A DNA stretch of 64,000 nucleotides from Turbatrix aceti (GCA_963969345.1 OZ017770.1:9914180-9978179); one strand, 5' to 3'; numbered from the stretch's first letter, positions 14,137 through 26,264 are shown. Translations and numbers: made by a program. The notes: a model not told the origin generated them from the letters alone.

Positions 14137-16079
14137 TCAAAGAACAATATTGTCAAAATTGAGCTCCTTCATGCAGATCTCCTTGAGTTTAACACGCTGG
14201 ATTTTTCCAGACGCAGTAGCGGGCATCTCTGTGTTCTTCTTGATCAACAGATACTTGGGAATCTTGTTGTGGGCGATTTTGCCGGTGCAGAACTTCTTGA
14301 CCTCTTCGACAGTCAGCGTGTGGTTCTCCCTGAGAGAAACACAAGCGCAGATCTCTTCGCCGAGTCTGGCATCTGGCACGCCGACGACGTAGACATCAGC
14401 GATGGCGGGGTGGTGATGGAGTAACTGCTCCACCTCCGCAGGGTACACGTTTTCGCCGCCGCGCAAGATGAGTTCCTTTGTTCTGCCGCACATCGTGATG
14501 CTACCGTCGCTGTTCATTGTTACCAAATCGCTGCAAGGCACAATAAATACATACATATACTTTTTTTTGGGATCGATTACTTACCCCGTATGATACCAGC
14601 CGTCAGGAGTAATGGCTTCCCGGGTTTTTTTATCGTCATCCCAATAGCCTTTCATTACCGTATATCCCCGTGCGACTAGCTCACCTTTAACGCATCGTGG
14701 TACCAAGCGTCTAGTGTTTAGGTCAACGACCCCGGCCTCAACGTTGTCCATGATGTAGCCGACTGTGAGGCGTCTGACATCAACTGAATCGTTTTGGTAA
14801 CACATCAGAAGGGCAGAAGTTAACTCGGTCGCGCCATAACCGGACAGCAGAACTGGAATATGTAGTTTTCGGAAAACAGCGTTAAAGAGTGCTTCCGACA
14901 TCGGCGCTCCGCTTGACATAGCACCTTGGATCGAACTGAGATCTACATTTGGTAAAATCGGACTTGCTAGCATGTCCACGTACATCGTCGGCGTGCCGTA
15001 CATGAACGTAGCCCGGTGCTTATGTATGGCTTCTAAGGCTAACTCGGCCTGAAAAATGCATTTAAAAGTTAAAAAAAACTAATTTTTACACACGTTGAAG
15101 ATCCCCGAAGGCATCAGCGCAGTTTGTCCGTGTAACAGGACTGTCATCAACCCGATGTAAGCGTAAACGTGAAAGAGCGGGGTCATCAGGCCCAGGATGG
15201 TCGGTTTTTTGCTTCCGAATCCCAATCTCAGTCCCATGCAGTAAGCGTTGTTAACAATCGCGTGGTGCGTAAGAGCCGCTGCTTTGGGCTGTCCGGTAGT
15301 GCCACTTGTGAACTTGACGTTTGCAACGTCATCGATGGACACGCCTTTGCCCCGGTTGTCCATATCCGCCAGAAAAATGTTATCAACGTCAGAGATCAGA
15401 TCCGCAAAATTCCAGGCACCGGGATAAGCTTGCTGGCCCCTGAAAACGATGACGTGCTTAAAGTCGGGAAAAGCAGACGACGAGACTCCAGATACGCCTT
15501 CTGGAAGCTTAGCGAGCTCAGGGATGAGTTTGACGAGTATGTCGTAGTATCGGGTTGTTTTGAAGAAAGGCGGGGTAACTACGGCTGAGACGCCGACCTT
15601 TCGCAGCGCGTAAGCTGTCTCAGATGCTTGGTACGCGGGATTGAGTGTCACGAGAATGAGCCCAGACATCTGAACTGCTAACTGAGTCACCACCCATTGG
15701 TAGTAGTTAGGGCCCCAGACGGCCACCCGATCGCCTGGACGTAGCCCAAGTTTGAGCAGAGCGCCTGCGAATTGCCTTGCCTAAAGGCATTTTTATTACC
15801 TGAAACACCTGATATGCTTACGTCCTGGAAAACCTGCTGGTAGGTCTTTGTAATGTTGTCCTGGTGAAAAATGACAAAATTCCGGTCAGGAGTACGGTCG
15901 ACAGCGGATCGAAACACGTCGTTGATGGTATTGGGCGCGAGCGCCACAGTAGAAGCTCCGTGAACGTAGCTGAGGTCAGATGGGGCAGATGCCAGACGAC
16001 GAACTCTTTGGGTAACCTTAACGTGCTTGGAAACAAACCGGGCACTACATATGGATGCTGACGAGAATCGGAGTAGCAT
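14137..16079 (-). CDS. ACSF2: Mitochondrial medium-chain acyl-CoA synthetase (ACSF2-like)
   Basis: Exons 16079-15822, 15780-15094, 15048-14585 and 14530-14137 give 600 residues (human ACSF2 has 615). The first 30 residues are Arg/Ser-rich without acids (MLLRFSSASICSARFVSKH), a good mitochondrial presequence, and that decides the start. AMP-binding motifs in order: FTSGTTGQPKAA (phosphate loop), GYGATE, DGWYHTGD, GRTKELILRGGENVYPAE and the catalytic lysine in TASGKIQR. The enzyme would activate medium-chain fatty acids with ATP and CoA. An AMP-binding domain and C-terminal domain of standard length are both present with no missing motif. Confidence 0.92.
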
Positions 16080-16704
16080 GGGGGTCAGTTGTGTTAGAGG
16101 GGTCGGTCCAATCAATTTGTCGATCTATCGGGGTTAAATTAAATCAATGCCGCAAAATAGCAAAATATCATCACTCATCAATGAATTTTTTATTGAAACT
16201 TCAGCAATGAATAAAGCATTTATAAAAAAGTTGCCTGCGTAGACAAACGCCGCATCGACGACGACGACGAAGCAGTGAGTGAGGCAGCACCGACAGTGCA
16301 CAATAGATCACCTCGATTATGATTCAACCTCAATTGATGTTGATCTCTGTAAACGTTTGCATCGTCGATTGATAGTGGCTATCGTAGGGACATGAAAAAA
16401 TTAAATTTTTGTTCGATGTGTATTTTTTTTTGCGCGATATTTTCTGTCTTTGTTTTCTGCGCGACCCCATCTACTAGTAAATGACCTCCTACCGTCGTTA
16501 TTTTTTCAATTTTTTTAAATGTCTCGGAAAACCCCTCTTCTGATCCTTGATCCCAGATGCGTACATCAGTTGTCAACAGATTAAAGTTTTGAATATAATG
16601 AAAACACATGATATTTATTTTCGTTACATAAAAAAAATTGAATAACAGAACAGCTTCAAATGACTGAGAGAAGTCATAGCGCTCGACAAATTGGTACAAA
16701 TTGA
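16080..16704. other. Upstream region of ACSF2, no gene seen
   Basis: AT-rich sequence with a short GACGAC stretch near 16256-16270. No coding signal recognised. Confidence 0.5.
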
Positions 16705-16765
16705 GGGGGGGGGGCGCTCGCCACCCCCCGAAATATTGAAAATTATAAAATTTTCAATATTTCGG
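16705..16765. repeat. Two adjacent hairpins at the head of a tandem repeat
   Basis: A G-run/C-run foldback (about 16705-16729) abuts a perfect inverted repeat at 16728-16765: 16-bp arms CCGAAATATTGAAAAT and its complement around a TATAAA loop. Confidence 0.8.
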
Positions 16766-16793
16766 TTGTAAACAGTCACGACATGCTAAAGAA

Positions 16794-17720
16794 CCATGTT
16801 CTGCGGCGTCGCGTAGAAACGACGTTGTCGTGAAGACATTTTGAAACAAGGTTTACCATCAAACGTGAACAGTAAGAATTACGAGTTGTTCTTTGGCTGC
16901 GTCGGCAGATTTTGTACGTCATGTCATATGTGACGGTAATGTGTTGTCGTTGAATCTATAATAAACAGAATGCCAAACACTGGTATTGCAAAAAAGTAAT
17001 TTTGTACCAACCTGAGAGGGCCAAATTCCGGTGGGCTGCTCTTGTTGAGACTCTTAAAATTTGAATACCACGGTTCCTCGTTCTCAGGACGCTTCAGAGA
17101 CGCCGACGCTTCACGATAGTCCCCAAATTTTTGAACGAATGGTTGACAGTGACGCTTCATCCATCAAAGATCGTGAAGAAACCAATACATAAGATTTCAA
17201 ACGTTCGTTAAATTTTAACGAACGATGTTCTGCGGCGTCTCGTGGAAACGACTTCGTCGTGAAGACATTTTGAAACAAGGTTTACCATCAAACGTGAACC
17301 ATAAAAATTCCGAGTTGTTCTTTGGCTGCGTCGGCAGATTTAACAAGTCATAATAATGTATTGCCGATAATAATGTGTTGTTGTTGCATCTGTAATAAAC
17401 AGAATGCCAAACACTGATTTTGCAAAAACGTATATTTTGTACCAACCTGACAGGGCCAAATTCCGGGGGGCTGCTGCGTCGAGTGGAAACGTGGCTCTTG
17501 TTGAGACTCTTAAAATTTGTACCACGGTTCCTCGTTCTCAGCATGACGCTTCAAGATACATAGCTTTCAAATTTGAAACAAATGGCTGACCGCGACGCTT
17601 GATCCATTAAAGCTCGTGTAGAAACCAATAAGATTTCAAATGCTTGTTAAATTTGAACGAACGATGTTTTGCGGCGTCCCGTGGAGACGACGCCGACGTG
17701 TAGACATTTTGAAACTTAAA
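16794..17720. repeat. Tandem repeat, about 430 bp period, 2.1 copies
   Basis: The motif TTCTGCGGCGTC and the following GAAGACATTTTGAAACAAGG recur at about 16800, 17225 and, diverged, 17667. Between them a second module (AGAATGCCAAACACTG ... CCACGGTTCCTCGTTCTCA) occurs at 16969-17090 and 17401-17540. Copies are about 80-90% alike by eye. No protein-like frame is conserved across copies, so this looks like a local satellite or the tail of a mobile element. Confidence 0.8.
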
Positions 17721-18192
17721 TACTGATTACGTCAACCAGTGACGTCATTTAAAAAATATGGTGAACTTACCAATTCAGCTGGGTGATTACTGCTTCAAAA
17801 ATTTGTTCATCCATCGGCAACGCTGTACTGCCAATTTTGCTAGAGGTTATTTCATCCTCGATCGTGTCGTGTCGCCTTTGTTCAGCGAAAAGCGACCTTT
17901 CCAGAGTCTAGTTGAATTTCAGCGGCATAGTGACCGACATTCTGAAATGATTGTTTGCAGGACTTGTGACTTTTATGAACGGCAGTGCAAAAAAACGCGA
18001 ATAAACATAATAAATACAAATCCATCATAAATTAGAAAAAATTTACACATTCATGCACGCTCTGTCGTTGTTTCTCATTTTGTGTCTTTGCGAACGCTTT
18101 TGAAGTGTGCTCTGCGGACCTTTCCAGCCGACATTATACAAAAAACAATACCGCAGAGCGCGTTCACCAATCGATTAACTGTTGCGAACAAA
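17721..18192. other. Spacer after the tandem repeat
   Basis: No confident gene. A frame at 17758-18030 is open, but its composition is not clearly protein-like. Confidence 0.4.
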
Positions 18193-18375
18193 ATGCATTT
18201 TTTGTTGCCGTTTTTTCTTACAGTTTTGTTTTATTGTATGCTTGGTCAGGTTAAACCTTATCAATATGTTTGTGTAAAAACGCATTTCTTCCAAGCCCTA
18301 ATCACCTTGTATTTCGAAGATCATCAGTTTTTCATTTGGAGCCTTGATCGTTTCGAAGACATTGACGCATTTTAA
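18193..18375 (+). CDS. Possible small secreted protein (60 aa)
   Basis: The frame opens with MHFLLPFFLTVLFYCMLGQV, which reads as a strong signal peptide, then a short mature part (KPYQYVCVKT...) rich in aromatic residues. The ATG context (ACAAAATG) is good. There is no recognised domain, and a GT after codon 25 (TATGTTTGTG) could be a donor, in which case this is only a first exon. It could also be chance T-rich translation. Confidence 0.25.
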   Translation: MHFLLPFFLTVLFYCMLGQVKPYQYVCVKTHFFQALITLYFEDHQFFIWSLDRFEDIDAF

Positions 18376-18777
18376 TCTGCCAAATATGGTAATAACAAGC
18401 ACGTTTATTGAAATCGTACGCGTATAAAAAAGTGTTTCAGCTTTTGATACCCGTCGCTAGGTAAACCAACTGAATCAAAATTAAATTTATTAAATCAAAA
18501 TCAAAAGCAGATATGCTGACATCTTTGAGTGCCGTTGTTGATGCTTAAGGCAGCATAACAACAGTTGTAGCTCTAGGGCGCTATGAGTGGCTCGAGTTTG
18601 ACGAGTGGGAAGAAAAGAGAAAAAAAAACATTCAGAAAGATCTAGGGTTTGACACAGTTGCATGCGTTCACTATGTATCAGGCAAAGTCAAAAAACAATT
18701 TTAGAATAAGAATAAGATTGCGCGTATCATTTATTTAAAAAAAAGATGTTGCACATAACAAAATTACTTTTCGTCGT
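18376..18777. other. Spacer, no gene seen
   Basis: Carries the left edge of segmental-duplication copy 2 (from about 18682) and the 3' region of cathepsin Z copy 2. Confidence 0.5.
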
Positions 18778-20075
18778 TTAGACGACGATTGGATCGGCAA
18801 ACCCGCAATCAGTTTCAACTTCGAGACTGTACTTTCCATGCTTGTATGCTGAAGTCGGCACACGGAACCATCCTTGCTCTCCCCAAGCTGTGCCCCAGCT
18901 GTTACGAATGATCCAGTACTCGATGCCCAATTTTTTATCGTAGCCCAGCCAGCGACCGAAACTGCCTAAAAATAATTGAAATCAACTGCTGGTTAAATTT
19001 ATAATAAATTAGAGAAAAAAACTGACATGATCGACTTTTTCACTCTGATCCAGAAAGATACCACCAGTATAATTTTCCATTTTACCAGATGCAGCGATTC
19101 CACACGCAATGGGTCCGGAATGGTAAATTTCTGCTTTTATAGCATTATAACCAACAATCTCTCCGTAATCACCAACTTTGTAGACTGTGTAATTCTGGAT
19201 AGAGAAGCATCTGTCAGGCCAGCACGACCCGCACTTGTTCTGTTTATCGCAAACACCATCTTTTGCTTGATAGTTGTTGCACGATTCGTGTGGAATACCC
19301 TCTTTGTGGGCGTATTCGTATACCGGATTTATATTACCTCCCTCACAGTTACCAGCACCTCCACAATCAATTACGTGCTGAATTGACATTAGCACAGGCG
19401 GCCACGAGTTGTTACGTTTGATGTTGAAACGATCGCTCAGGGCGCTTGTTGTGGCGTGTGCCCAGCATGATCCACAGACTGAAAACATACATAATTGTCT
19501 CCTGGATTTACGGTTACCAACTTACACTGAGGAATGTGTTGATTTCGGTCGACAGAGGCGTAGCTTATGCCGTTGACATTGCGCCAGTCCCATTTCTTAG
19601 GCAGCTTTGAGAAGTCATAACCGGGTTCTTCGTAGATTCTGGGCTTGGTCCGAACTACAGAGTACGGTTTGTCCGCTTTCAGTAAACCTCTGAATCTCTT
19701 CGAAGCTTCTGTGTTGAGCAGATCAGTGCCGGCAAGACATCCACCGATCAGAAGAGTCGACAATATGAGAAGTAATTTCATAGCTAAATGCTACGAAAAG
19801 AACTAAAAGTATCTATTACGATTAAATGTTAGATTCCGGGGTGCTTATATATCATCAGATTCGAGCCTTGGTTGAATGAGACTTGTTGGCCGCTATTGCG
19901 TTTTTTTTCTAATTACGTTGCCGTCATAATTCAGATCAATTGTTAATATTAGAGAAATTCTAAAATTTTTAATACGTTGATAACAAAGACAATAGAATTG
20001 AATCTAACGGAAGCTGACAATTAAACCCAAAAAAAAATCAAAAAACAATGACTCACCTGCAGCCAAATGCGTAGA
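18682..20075. repeat. Segmental duplication, copy 2 (cathepsin Z block)
   Basis: Partner of 12433-13790. Copy 2 contains a TATATAAG box (minus strand, 19844-19851, about 65 bases upstream of the ATG) that the matching part of copy 1 lacks because of a small indel. Confidence 0.85.
18778..19781 (-). pseudogene. Cathepsin Z-like copy 2, single-base frameshift in last exon
   Basis: Exons 19781-19526, 19478-19027 and 18965-18778. The first two exons are almost identical to copy 1 and encode a canonical CGSCWAH active-site loop and the catalytic His (DHAVSVAGW). In the last exon copy 1 reads CGTAGCCCCAGCC (plus strand, about 12671) and copy 2 reads CGTAGCCCAGCC (about 18943), one C fewer. The exon is 188 instead of 189 nt. 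The frame is lost just after VAGW, so the RNSWG asparagine loop and the C-terminus are out of frame, although their sequence is well conserved downstream. That good conservation means either a very recent lesion or an assembly error in a C homopolymer. Confidence 0.8.
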
Positions 20076-20080
20076 ATGGC

Positions 20081-20288
20081 AATCGGCCCGACATTGTACT
20101 CACCGTTAACGGTAAAAATGTGACCATTTCCTACGAAAATTATGCCTTTCCTACCTACAACGGTATATATGCGTTATACATTGGTGACGGCGGAAACCGA
20201 TTTATTCTGCAAGACGCATTCATTCGCACGTACTGCACTGTCTACGATTAAGGAAAACAACATTGGTTTTGCCAAAGTCAACAAATAA
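20081..20288 (+). pseudogene. C-terminal fragment of a pepsin-like aspartic protease
   Basis: The plus strand encodes PDIVLTVNGKNVTI, then an ALYIGDGG region and FILQDAFIRTYCTVYD, closely matching the C-terminus of the gene at 48909-49985 (PDIVLTVNGKNLTI ... LQDAFIRSYCTVYN). A stop (TAA) follows YCTVYD in frame; after a frameshift the family ending IGFAKVNK and its stop at 20286-20288 are still readable. Only about 70 codons remain, with no upstream protease sequence. It begins where the cathepsin Z duplication ends. Confidence 0.85.
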
Positions 20289-20826
20289 ATAGCATTTTTG
20301 ATGATGTAATGTGATAAATAATAAAATGCCACAGAACATCCAATCTGATCCAAGTCGAACGGAGAACCATAGAGTATTTGTCTGAAAAACTTTAGAGAAC
20401 ATATTTTTCGAAGCATCTTTGATGTTGTCTTCAAGATGAATGTTTTGAAAACACATTCAAGAACGTAAAAAATAATATGAAAAAAATTTAAAAAAAATGA
20501 ACCGGTACTCAAAATGGTAAAAAAGTCAGCAGAACGACAAAAACGAACAAACTAGACCGTTGCAAGCAACTTGTTTGCAGTCCATTATTTTTGACTGACA
20601 ACCTCTTTTGTAGCTGCAGTGGCGACTGACATCGGCCAGCCAGACCGTCCTTTACTTTTCGTCGCCAAAACGCGGATTTACAAGGAGTGGTAGTCACCCT
20701 TTCTTTTCGCCCCAAAATCAACTGAGTATGGTCCGGTTGGAATTAATGCTACCACTGACACTAACTGCACCGCTGCTGCGGATAAACTTCCCCAAACGTC
20801 TCCTCTCCTTTTCACACCTTGCATGT
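20289..20826. other. Spacer between pseudogene fragments
   Basis: Stretch 20600-20820 is GC-richer than its surroundings and may hold further decayed coding sequence continuous with the cathepsin tail that follows, but I cannot assign it. Confidence 0.4.
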
Positions 20827-20874
20827 CTCGAAGTTGAAACTGATTGCGGGTTTGCCGATCCAATCATTGTTTGA
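20827..20874 (+). pseudogene. Cathepsin Z C-terminal fragment (third copy, plus strand)
   Basis: The plus strand reads [15 protein letters not shown] then TGA, almost identical to the last 15 residues of both cathepsin Z genes ([15 protein letters not shown]). It is in the opposite orientation to the two larger copies. Nothing upstream aligns to cathepsin Z, so it is a short orphan piece. Confidence 0.8.
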
Positions 20875-21963
20875 ACAACAAAACCCACATTTTGTAATGT
20901 AAAACGAATTTTTCGCTTGATAAATTTTTTTTGTTTTAATTGTATCATAGGATTTTTTTTTTCATGGGAACTCAAGCCCACTAATTCAACACGGTTGTGA
21001 ATTTGTAAATTCTTATACAATTTCTGGCTTTTTGGAGGTAAATAATTTCATTGTTGACTAGTTTTTGATACTTTTGTAAATTTCGTGTCAGGGACCAATA
21101 CTAACTACGGCTCGCAGACCCCCCCCCCTGAAGAAAACGTACATATTGCTTTATTTCGGCCCCAAATTGTTTGGTATTTTTTGTCACCCCTTTTCAGTAC
21201 CTGGTTTCATTGGTTTGGCATTTTATCATCCGTGGTCAGGCTCAGTGCTTTGCTCCGTTGGCTTTTTAGTATTTTTAGACGATGAATTTCATCCCTCGAA
21301 ACTACAGGATTTTTCCAAATATAAATAAACTTTTTTATTTTTTTTGTTTTTGGTTTTATGGTCCTACAACTAGGTAATGAACAATTTCTCATTAAGGGTA
21401 ATTTAAAAATTCAAAAAAATAAAAAACCAACAAAAAGTAAATTGTCACTTTATGATTCATTTGATGATCAGTGGTTCGGCGCTGATTATTTGGTTGCCGA
21501 TACCGATTTCTAAGCGAGCCAGTCCGGAATCTTGAGATACTTTTTCTCCAACACTGATGAATTGGTATCCGCATGTGGAGTCTGATCTTGAGATGCCGTG
21601 TTAACCTCTTCCCCATTTTTCTTTAAAAAGTTGTCAAAATAAGAGCTATATAAAAAATACATATTTGAAAAAAAATCGAGACATTTACGTTTACGGGGAC
21701 ATCATTTGTACCTCCTAACATCTGGTCTAATGATAACTAACCACTGATGTGAGTGAGTAATGATGAAATAAATAATTAAATAATTGTCAAAATAAGAGTA
21801 GTTAGGGATTTATGTTTCAACAAAGATATTTATGCTCTTTTTGAATTTTTTTTGCGTGCAGTCACTCTTAGATTTGAGCATGTTGGCAACATGGATCAAA
21901 TCTAAGTCAACACAATAAATCTCCGAATTTTTTTAAAATATATTTTTTATAAATTTTTTTTTT
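20875..21963. other. Spacer, no gene seen
   Basis: AT-rich with long A/T runs; no exon recognised. Confidence 0.5.
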
Positions 21964-22195
21964 AACTTTGCACTCCAAAGACAGCAAAACACAAGCGAGG
22001 TGTAGCTTTCTTTTGCAGAAAGCAGCAATGTGCCGCTGTTTAGCGACGAAAAAAGTTTGACTGACCGATAACTTTTTTTCAAACCTACCCAATACCTCAA
22101 TTTATCTGTGTCTTTTGAGGCTGAATTCTTTGTAGTCAACATCCCTGTGTCAATTGACATTTTTAGAAAATATAAAAAATTGCATATAATGCTTT
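21964..22195 (+). pseudogene. Decayed copy of the ZP gene's last exon
   Basis: AACTTTGCACTCC... CAGCAAAACA.AAGCGA and AGCAGCAATGTGCCGCT match the ZP gene at 11921-11985; further blocks match its TM exon (CCTGTGTCTTT..GCTGA..T..TTTGTAG) and its end (TTTTTAGAAAATA). Multiple indels and stops interrupt the frame. Same orientation as the parent. Confidence 0.8.
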
Positions 22196-22856
22196 TTTTA
22201 TTTTTAATAAAACAGTTTTGACCGAGAAAACCGATTAAATATAATGCGTATCAATTTTACTTCCCCGCGTACTGATTATTTTTGTTGTCTACATTTCTTC
22301 CCGGTCCCTCGGTTGTTTTTCACAAAGAAAGCAGCAGCAAAACAAACAGCAAGCTGAACAAAATCACTTCATATCTCTGCTATAAATTAATTAGGTTGAC
22401 ATAAACGTTCAAAAAATGCTCACTTGTTCGCTTATATTTTTGTTGTCAAAAACAACAACCCCCGACGATAATAGATAGTTTGTTTACCAGTTGTAAACTA
22501 GATCATCGCCATTGTATTTTTATTCGTCAGAGACACACCGCGCTATTGATGGATGATAAACAAAAATAATAAACGACTGATCTTTACTTTACAATTTTTG
22601 CTAAATATTATTCCCTTTCACGCCGCATTGTTTCCTTTATCAGTGATATCGGATGTTCTCTGATCTAAGTATGACCGCAGCACAAACACACAAACAAACA
22701 GGGTTGTAAATATCAGGTTTATTGATGATAGCTGACAAAATTTCAAATTAGAACATAAAAAAAACTAGTCACAGGAAAAGACACTCCATAAAAAGTGTTA
22801 TCTGATTTGATTACTTTAGCTAAGTCACAAGACAGGAACGAATGGTGAGTGAAAAG
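22196..22856. other. Spacer and glycogen phosphorylase 3' region
   Basis: No gene seen. A minus-strand AATAAA (about 22716-22722) lies roughly 135 bases beyond the phosphorylase stop and is a likely poly(A) signal. Confidence 0.5.
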
Positions 22857-25682
22857 TTAGTCGTGGTTAGTCTTTGTCTCTGTGGACTCAAAAGGCGCTG
22901 GCAGCTTGATGGCATTGGGAACGACATCCCAGATCTCGGTGGCGTAATCGCTGATCGTGCGATCTGTGCTGAATTTTCCGCTGGACGCGATGTTGTGGAC
23001 AGCGCGTTTGAGCCACTCTTCGCGGTTCGCGTAGACCTTCGAGACTTCGTCCTGCTTCTTGATGTACGCTTCGTAGTCGGCGCAGACAGAGAAGCGATCG
23101 TTTGAGTGAAGTGAGAACGCGACATCCTTGAGGAGATCGGGCTGTTCGGGAGTAAAGAAGCCAGTTTCAATCTGATCAACAATCTGGGCAAGCTCAGGGC
23201 TGGCAGCGATGAATTCCTTTGGGTCGTAGCCTTTTTCGTGGAGGGCAGTGACTTCTTCGACCTCCATGCCGAAGATGAAAATGTTCTCGCGGCCCATTTC
23301 TTCGGCCATTTCAACGTTGGCTCCGTCGAGGGTGCCGATGGTCAGAGCGCCGTTCAGCATGAACCTAAAAAATGATTACTCATAAAAAATATCTCTGCAC
23401 CAATAAAAAAACTCACTTCATGTTACCGGTTCCGGAAGCTTCAGTGCCAGCAGTCGAGATCTGCTCAGACAGGTCGCAGGCAGGAATAAGCTTCTCAGCC
23501 ATCGAGACACGGTAGTTCTCAAGGTAGACAACCTTCAGCTTGTCACCAACAATAGGATCGTTGTTGACAGTCTTGCCCACGCTGGTGATGAGCTTGATAA
23601 TCTGCTTGGCCATGTGGTAGCCGGGAGCTGCTTTGCCGCCGAAGATGATGGTACGCGGGACAACCTTAAGCTCGGGATTGGCCTTGATGCGGTTGTACAG
23701 CGTGATGACGTGCAGAGCGTTGAGAAGCTGACGTTTGTATTCGTGGATGCGTTTGACGTGAACATCGAACATGGATTTAGGGTTGATGTTGATGTCGTAG
23801 TTCTCCTTGATGAGCTGAGCGATGCGGCGCTTGTGATCGCTCTTGATCTGGTCCAGCTCATTGATGAACTTGGGGTCGCTGTCAAGCTTCTTGAGTGCGA
23901 CGAGCTTTGAGAGGTCCGAAATCCAGTCTTCGCCAATGCGCTAAAAAATAAAAACCATCAAATTCAGCCAAAAAATTTTTTAATTTTTTTGAAATAACCA
24001 ACCTCAGTGATGGCATCCGTCAATGCCGAGTTGCAGAGCATGAGCCAGCGTCGAGGCGTAATTCCATTGGTCTTGTTCTGGAACCGACCCTTGAAGAACT
24101 CAGCAAAGTCCTTGAAGGTAGTTTCCTGGAGCAGACGCGAGTGAATGGCAGCGACACCGTTGGTCACGTGGGAGCCGATAATGCAGAGGAATGCCATGTT
24201 GACACGCTTTTCGCCCATCTCGTCGGCCTCCTCGATAATCGACATGCGACGCAGGCGGTCAACGTCCTTGGGGTACTTCTTGACGACTTCATCGAGGAAG
24301 TGCTGGTTGATGCAGTAGATAATTTCCAAGTGACGAGGAAGGAGGTGTTCAAGCAGGGAGACGGGCCAGCGCTCAAGAGCCTCAGGAAGGAGCGTGTGGT
24401 TGGTGTAGCCGAAGGTGCGGACCGTGATGTCCCAGGCCTTGTCCCAGTCGAGACCTTCAATATCGATGAGCAGACGCATGAGTTCGGGAATGCCGATGGA
24501 CGGGTGAGTGTCGTTGAGCTGGATGGCAACCTTCTCAGGGAATTGAGAGAAGTCATCGCGGTGGGGCGAGCGATCACCGTAGCGGATGCTCTTGAAGCGA
24601 CGGATGATGTCTTGCAGAGTCGCGGCAACGAGGAAGTATTCCTGCTTGAGGCGAAGTTCCTTTCCAACAAAGACATTGTCATTCGGGTAGAGAACGCGAG
24701 TGATGTTCTCCGTCACCGTGCGATCCATAACGGCCTGAACGTAGTCACCGTCGTTGAAGAACTTGAGCTGGAACGTGTTCTCTGCCTTCGCAGACCAGAG
24801 ACGCAGGGTGTTTACGATGTTGTTGCGGAAGCCGGGGATGGGGGTGTCGTACGGCATGGCGAAGACGACGTGAGTGTCCACCCAGTGAGACTAAAAAAAA
24901 ATTTTTTTTATATCCATTGAATATTAGGTCAGGTAAGCTTACCTTGCCCTGCTCATCCTTGACGGTACGACCGTAGAAGTTGACCGGGAGCATGTATTCC
25001 GGGCGAGCTTGTTCCCAGGGATTTCCAAAGCGAAGCCAGTCATCGGGCTCCTCAGTCTGCCAGCCATCACGGATCAGTTGTTTGAAGATACCGTATTCAT
25101 AGCGAAGACCGTAACCCCAAGCCGGGATGCCGAGAGTGGCCAGCGAATCCAGGAAGCACGCAGCGAGACGACCAAGACCACCGTTGCCAAGTCCAGCGTC
25201 CTCTTCCAATTCTTCGAGCTCCTCGATGTTGAGACCGAGCTGGTAGAGAGCCTCATCGACGGTGCTCTGCAGGCCGAGTGCCAGCATGGTGTTCGTTAGC
25301 GTGCGGCCCATGTAAAATTCGAGCGAAAGGTAATAGACACGCTAAAGAAAAAAATGTAAAAAAAATTTTTTTTGAAAAAAAAACAAACCTTGGGATCATG
25401 CTCATAGTAGTACTGCTGGGTACGGATCCAGCGGCTGACGAGATGATCACGGATCGTGTGGGCCAGGGCAAAGTAGAAATCGTTCGGCGTCGCAACATTT
25501 CGGTCCTACAAAAAAAAATAAACATCAAAAATTAATCCGGTGTTCATACACAAAAAAAAACGAACCTTGATAAGGGAAAAGTGAAGATGACGGTTGAAGC
25601 CTTTCTTGATGTTGACGACGTTTTCAACCTGGGCAATGCCCCGAACACTGATCTGCTTACGACGATCCGATTCGCTAGACAT
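22857..25682 (-). CDS. PYG: Glycogen phosphorylase
   Basis: Exons 25682-25566, 25505-25389, 25341-24943, 24890-24003, 23940-23417 and 23364-22857 give 850 residues (animal PYG about 840-850). The N-terminus keeps the phosphorylase-kinase site RRKQISVRG (Ser12 here, Ser14 in vertebrates). Other landmarks are [55 protein letters not shown], the [12 protein letters not shown] phosphate-binding region and EASGTGNMK, whose lysine holds pyridoxal phosphate. The enzyme releases glucose-1-phosphate from glycogen in the cytosol. A TATA-like TATATATATA lies at about 25731-25742. No missing catalytic element was found. Confidence 0.97.
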
Positions 25683-26264
25683 CACGAATTGAGAACACAG
25701 AGAGCCTGTAAAACCTGTGGATTACAAGGGTAATATATATATGCGATGAGATCAAAACAACAACGCTCACAAACAAAAAAAAACACCACAATCACATTCA
25801 CCTTCGGTCAGTGAAGGGAAAAGGGGAAGGATGAGCAAGCCCCGCATGTGAAAGTCACCCATCATTCGCGTGTCTAAGGCAGCCGAGTGGACGGCCTGCC
25901 CACCCAACCTACCTGGGCGACCCAAGCAAAAAGTGACTCCCGTGTTGGTTGTCGTTTTGGGTTGTTGTTTTATACGCACAAAACAAAAAAAAACAGATAA
26001 GGGGACGAACATGCAATAAGAAGTAATTGGCCAAATCAATATCATACGTAAACACAAGCGGTGTAGATTGCATCAAATACGTTTTATTGGCCCTCAGAGG
26101 TCATAAAGACAGTGCGCGCAAACAGTTTTGCAGTCTTGCTCGGTCATGATTGTCTGAGACGTAAAAATAATACTTTGAACGTCAAAAAAAGTTAGAGGAG
26201 AAGAAAACAAGGCAGCAGCGATCGTGGTCCTTTGGTTATGAGAGAGGGATGCAAAAACAACCGA
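25683..26264. promoter_or_regulatory. Phosphorylase promoter region and nuclear-receptor 3' flank
   Basis: A TATATATATA box sits about 50 bases upstream of the phosphorylase ATG. The GC-rich patch 25800-25930 is the only such island in the spacer. Confidence 0.5.
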
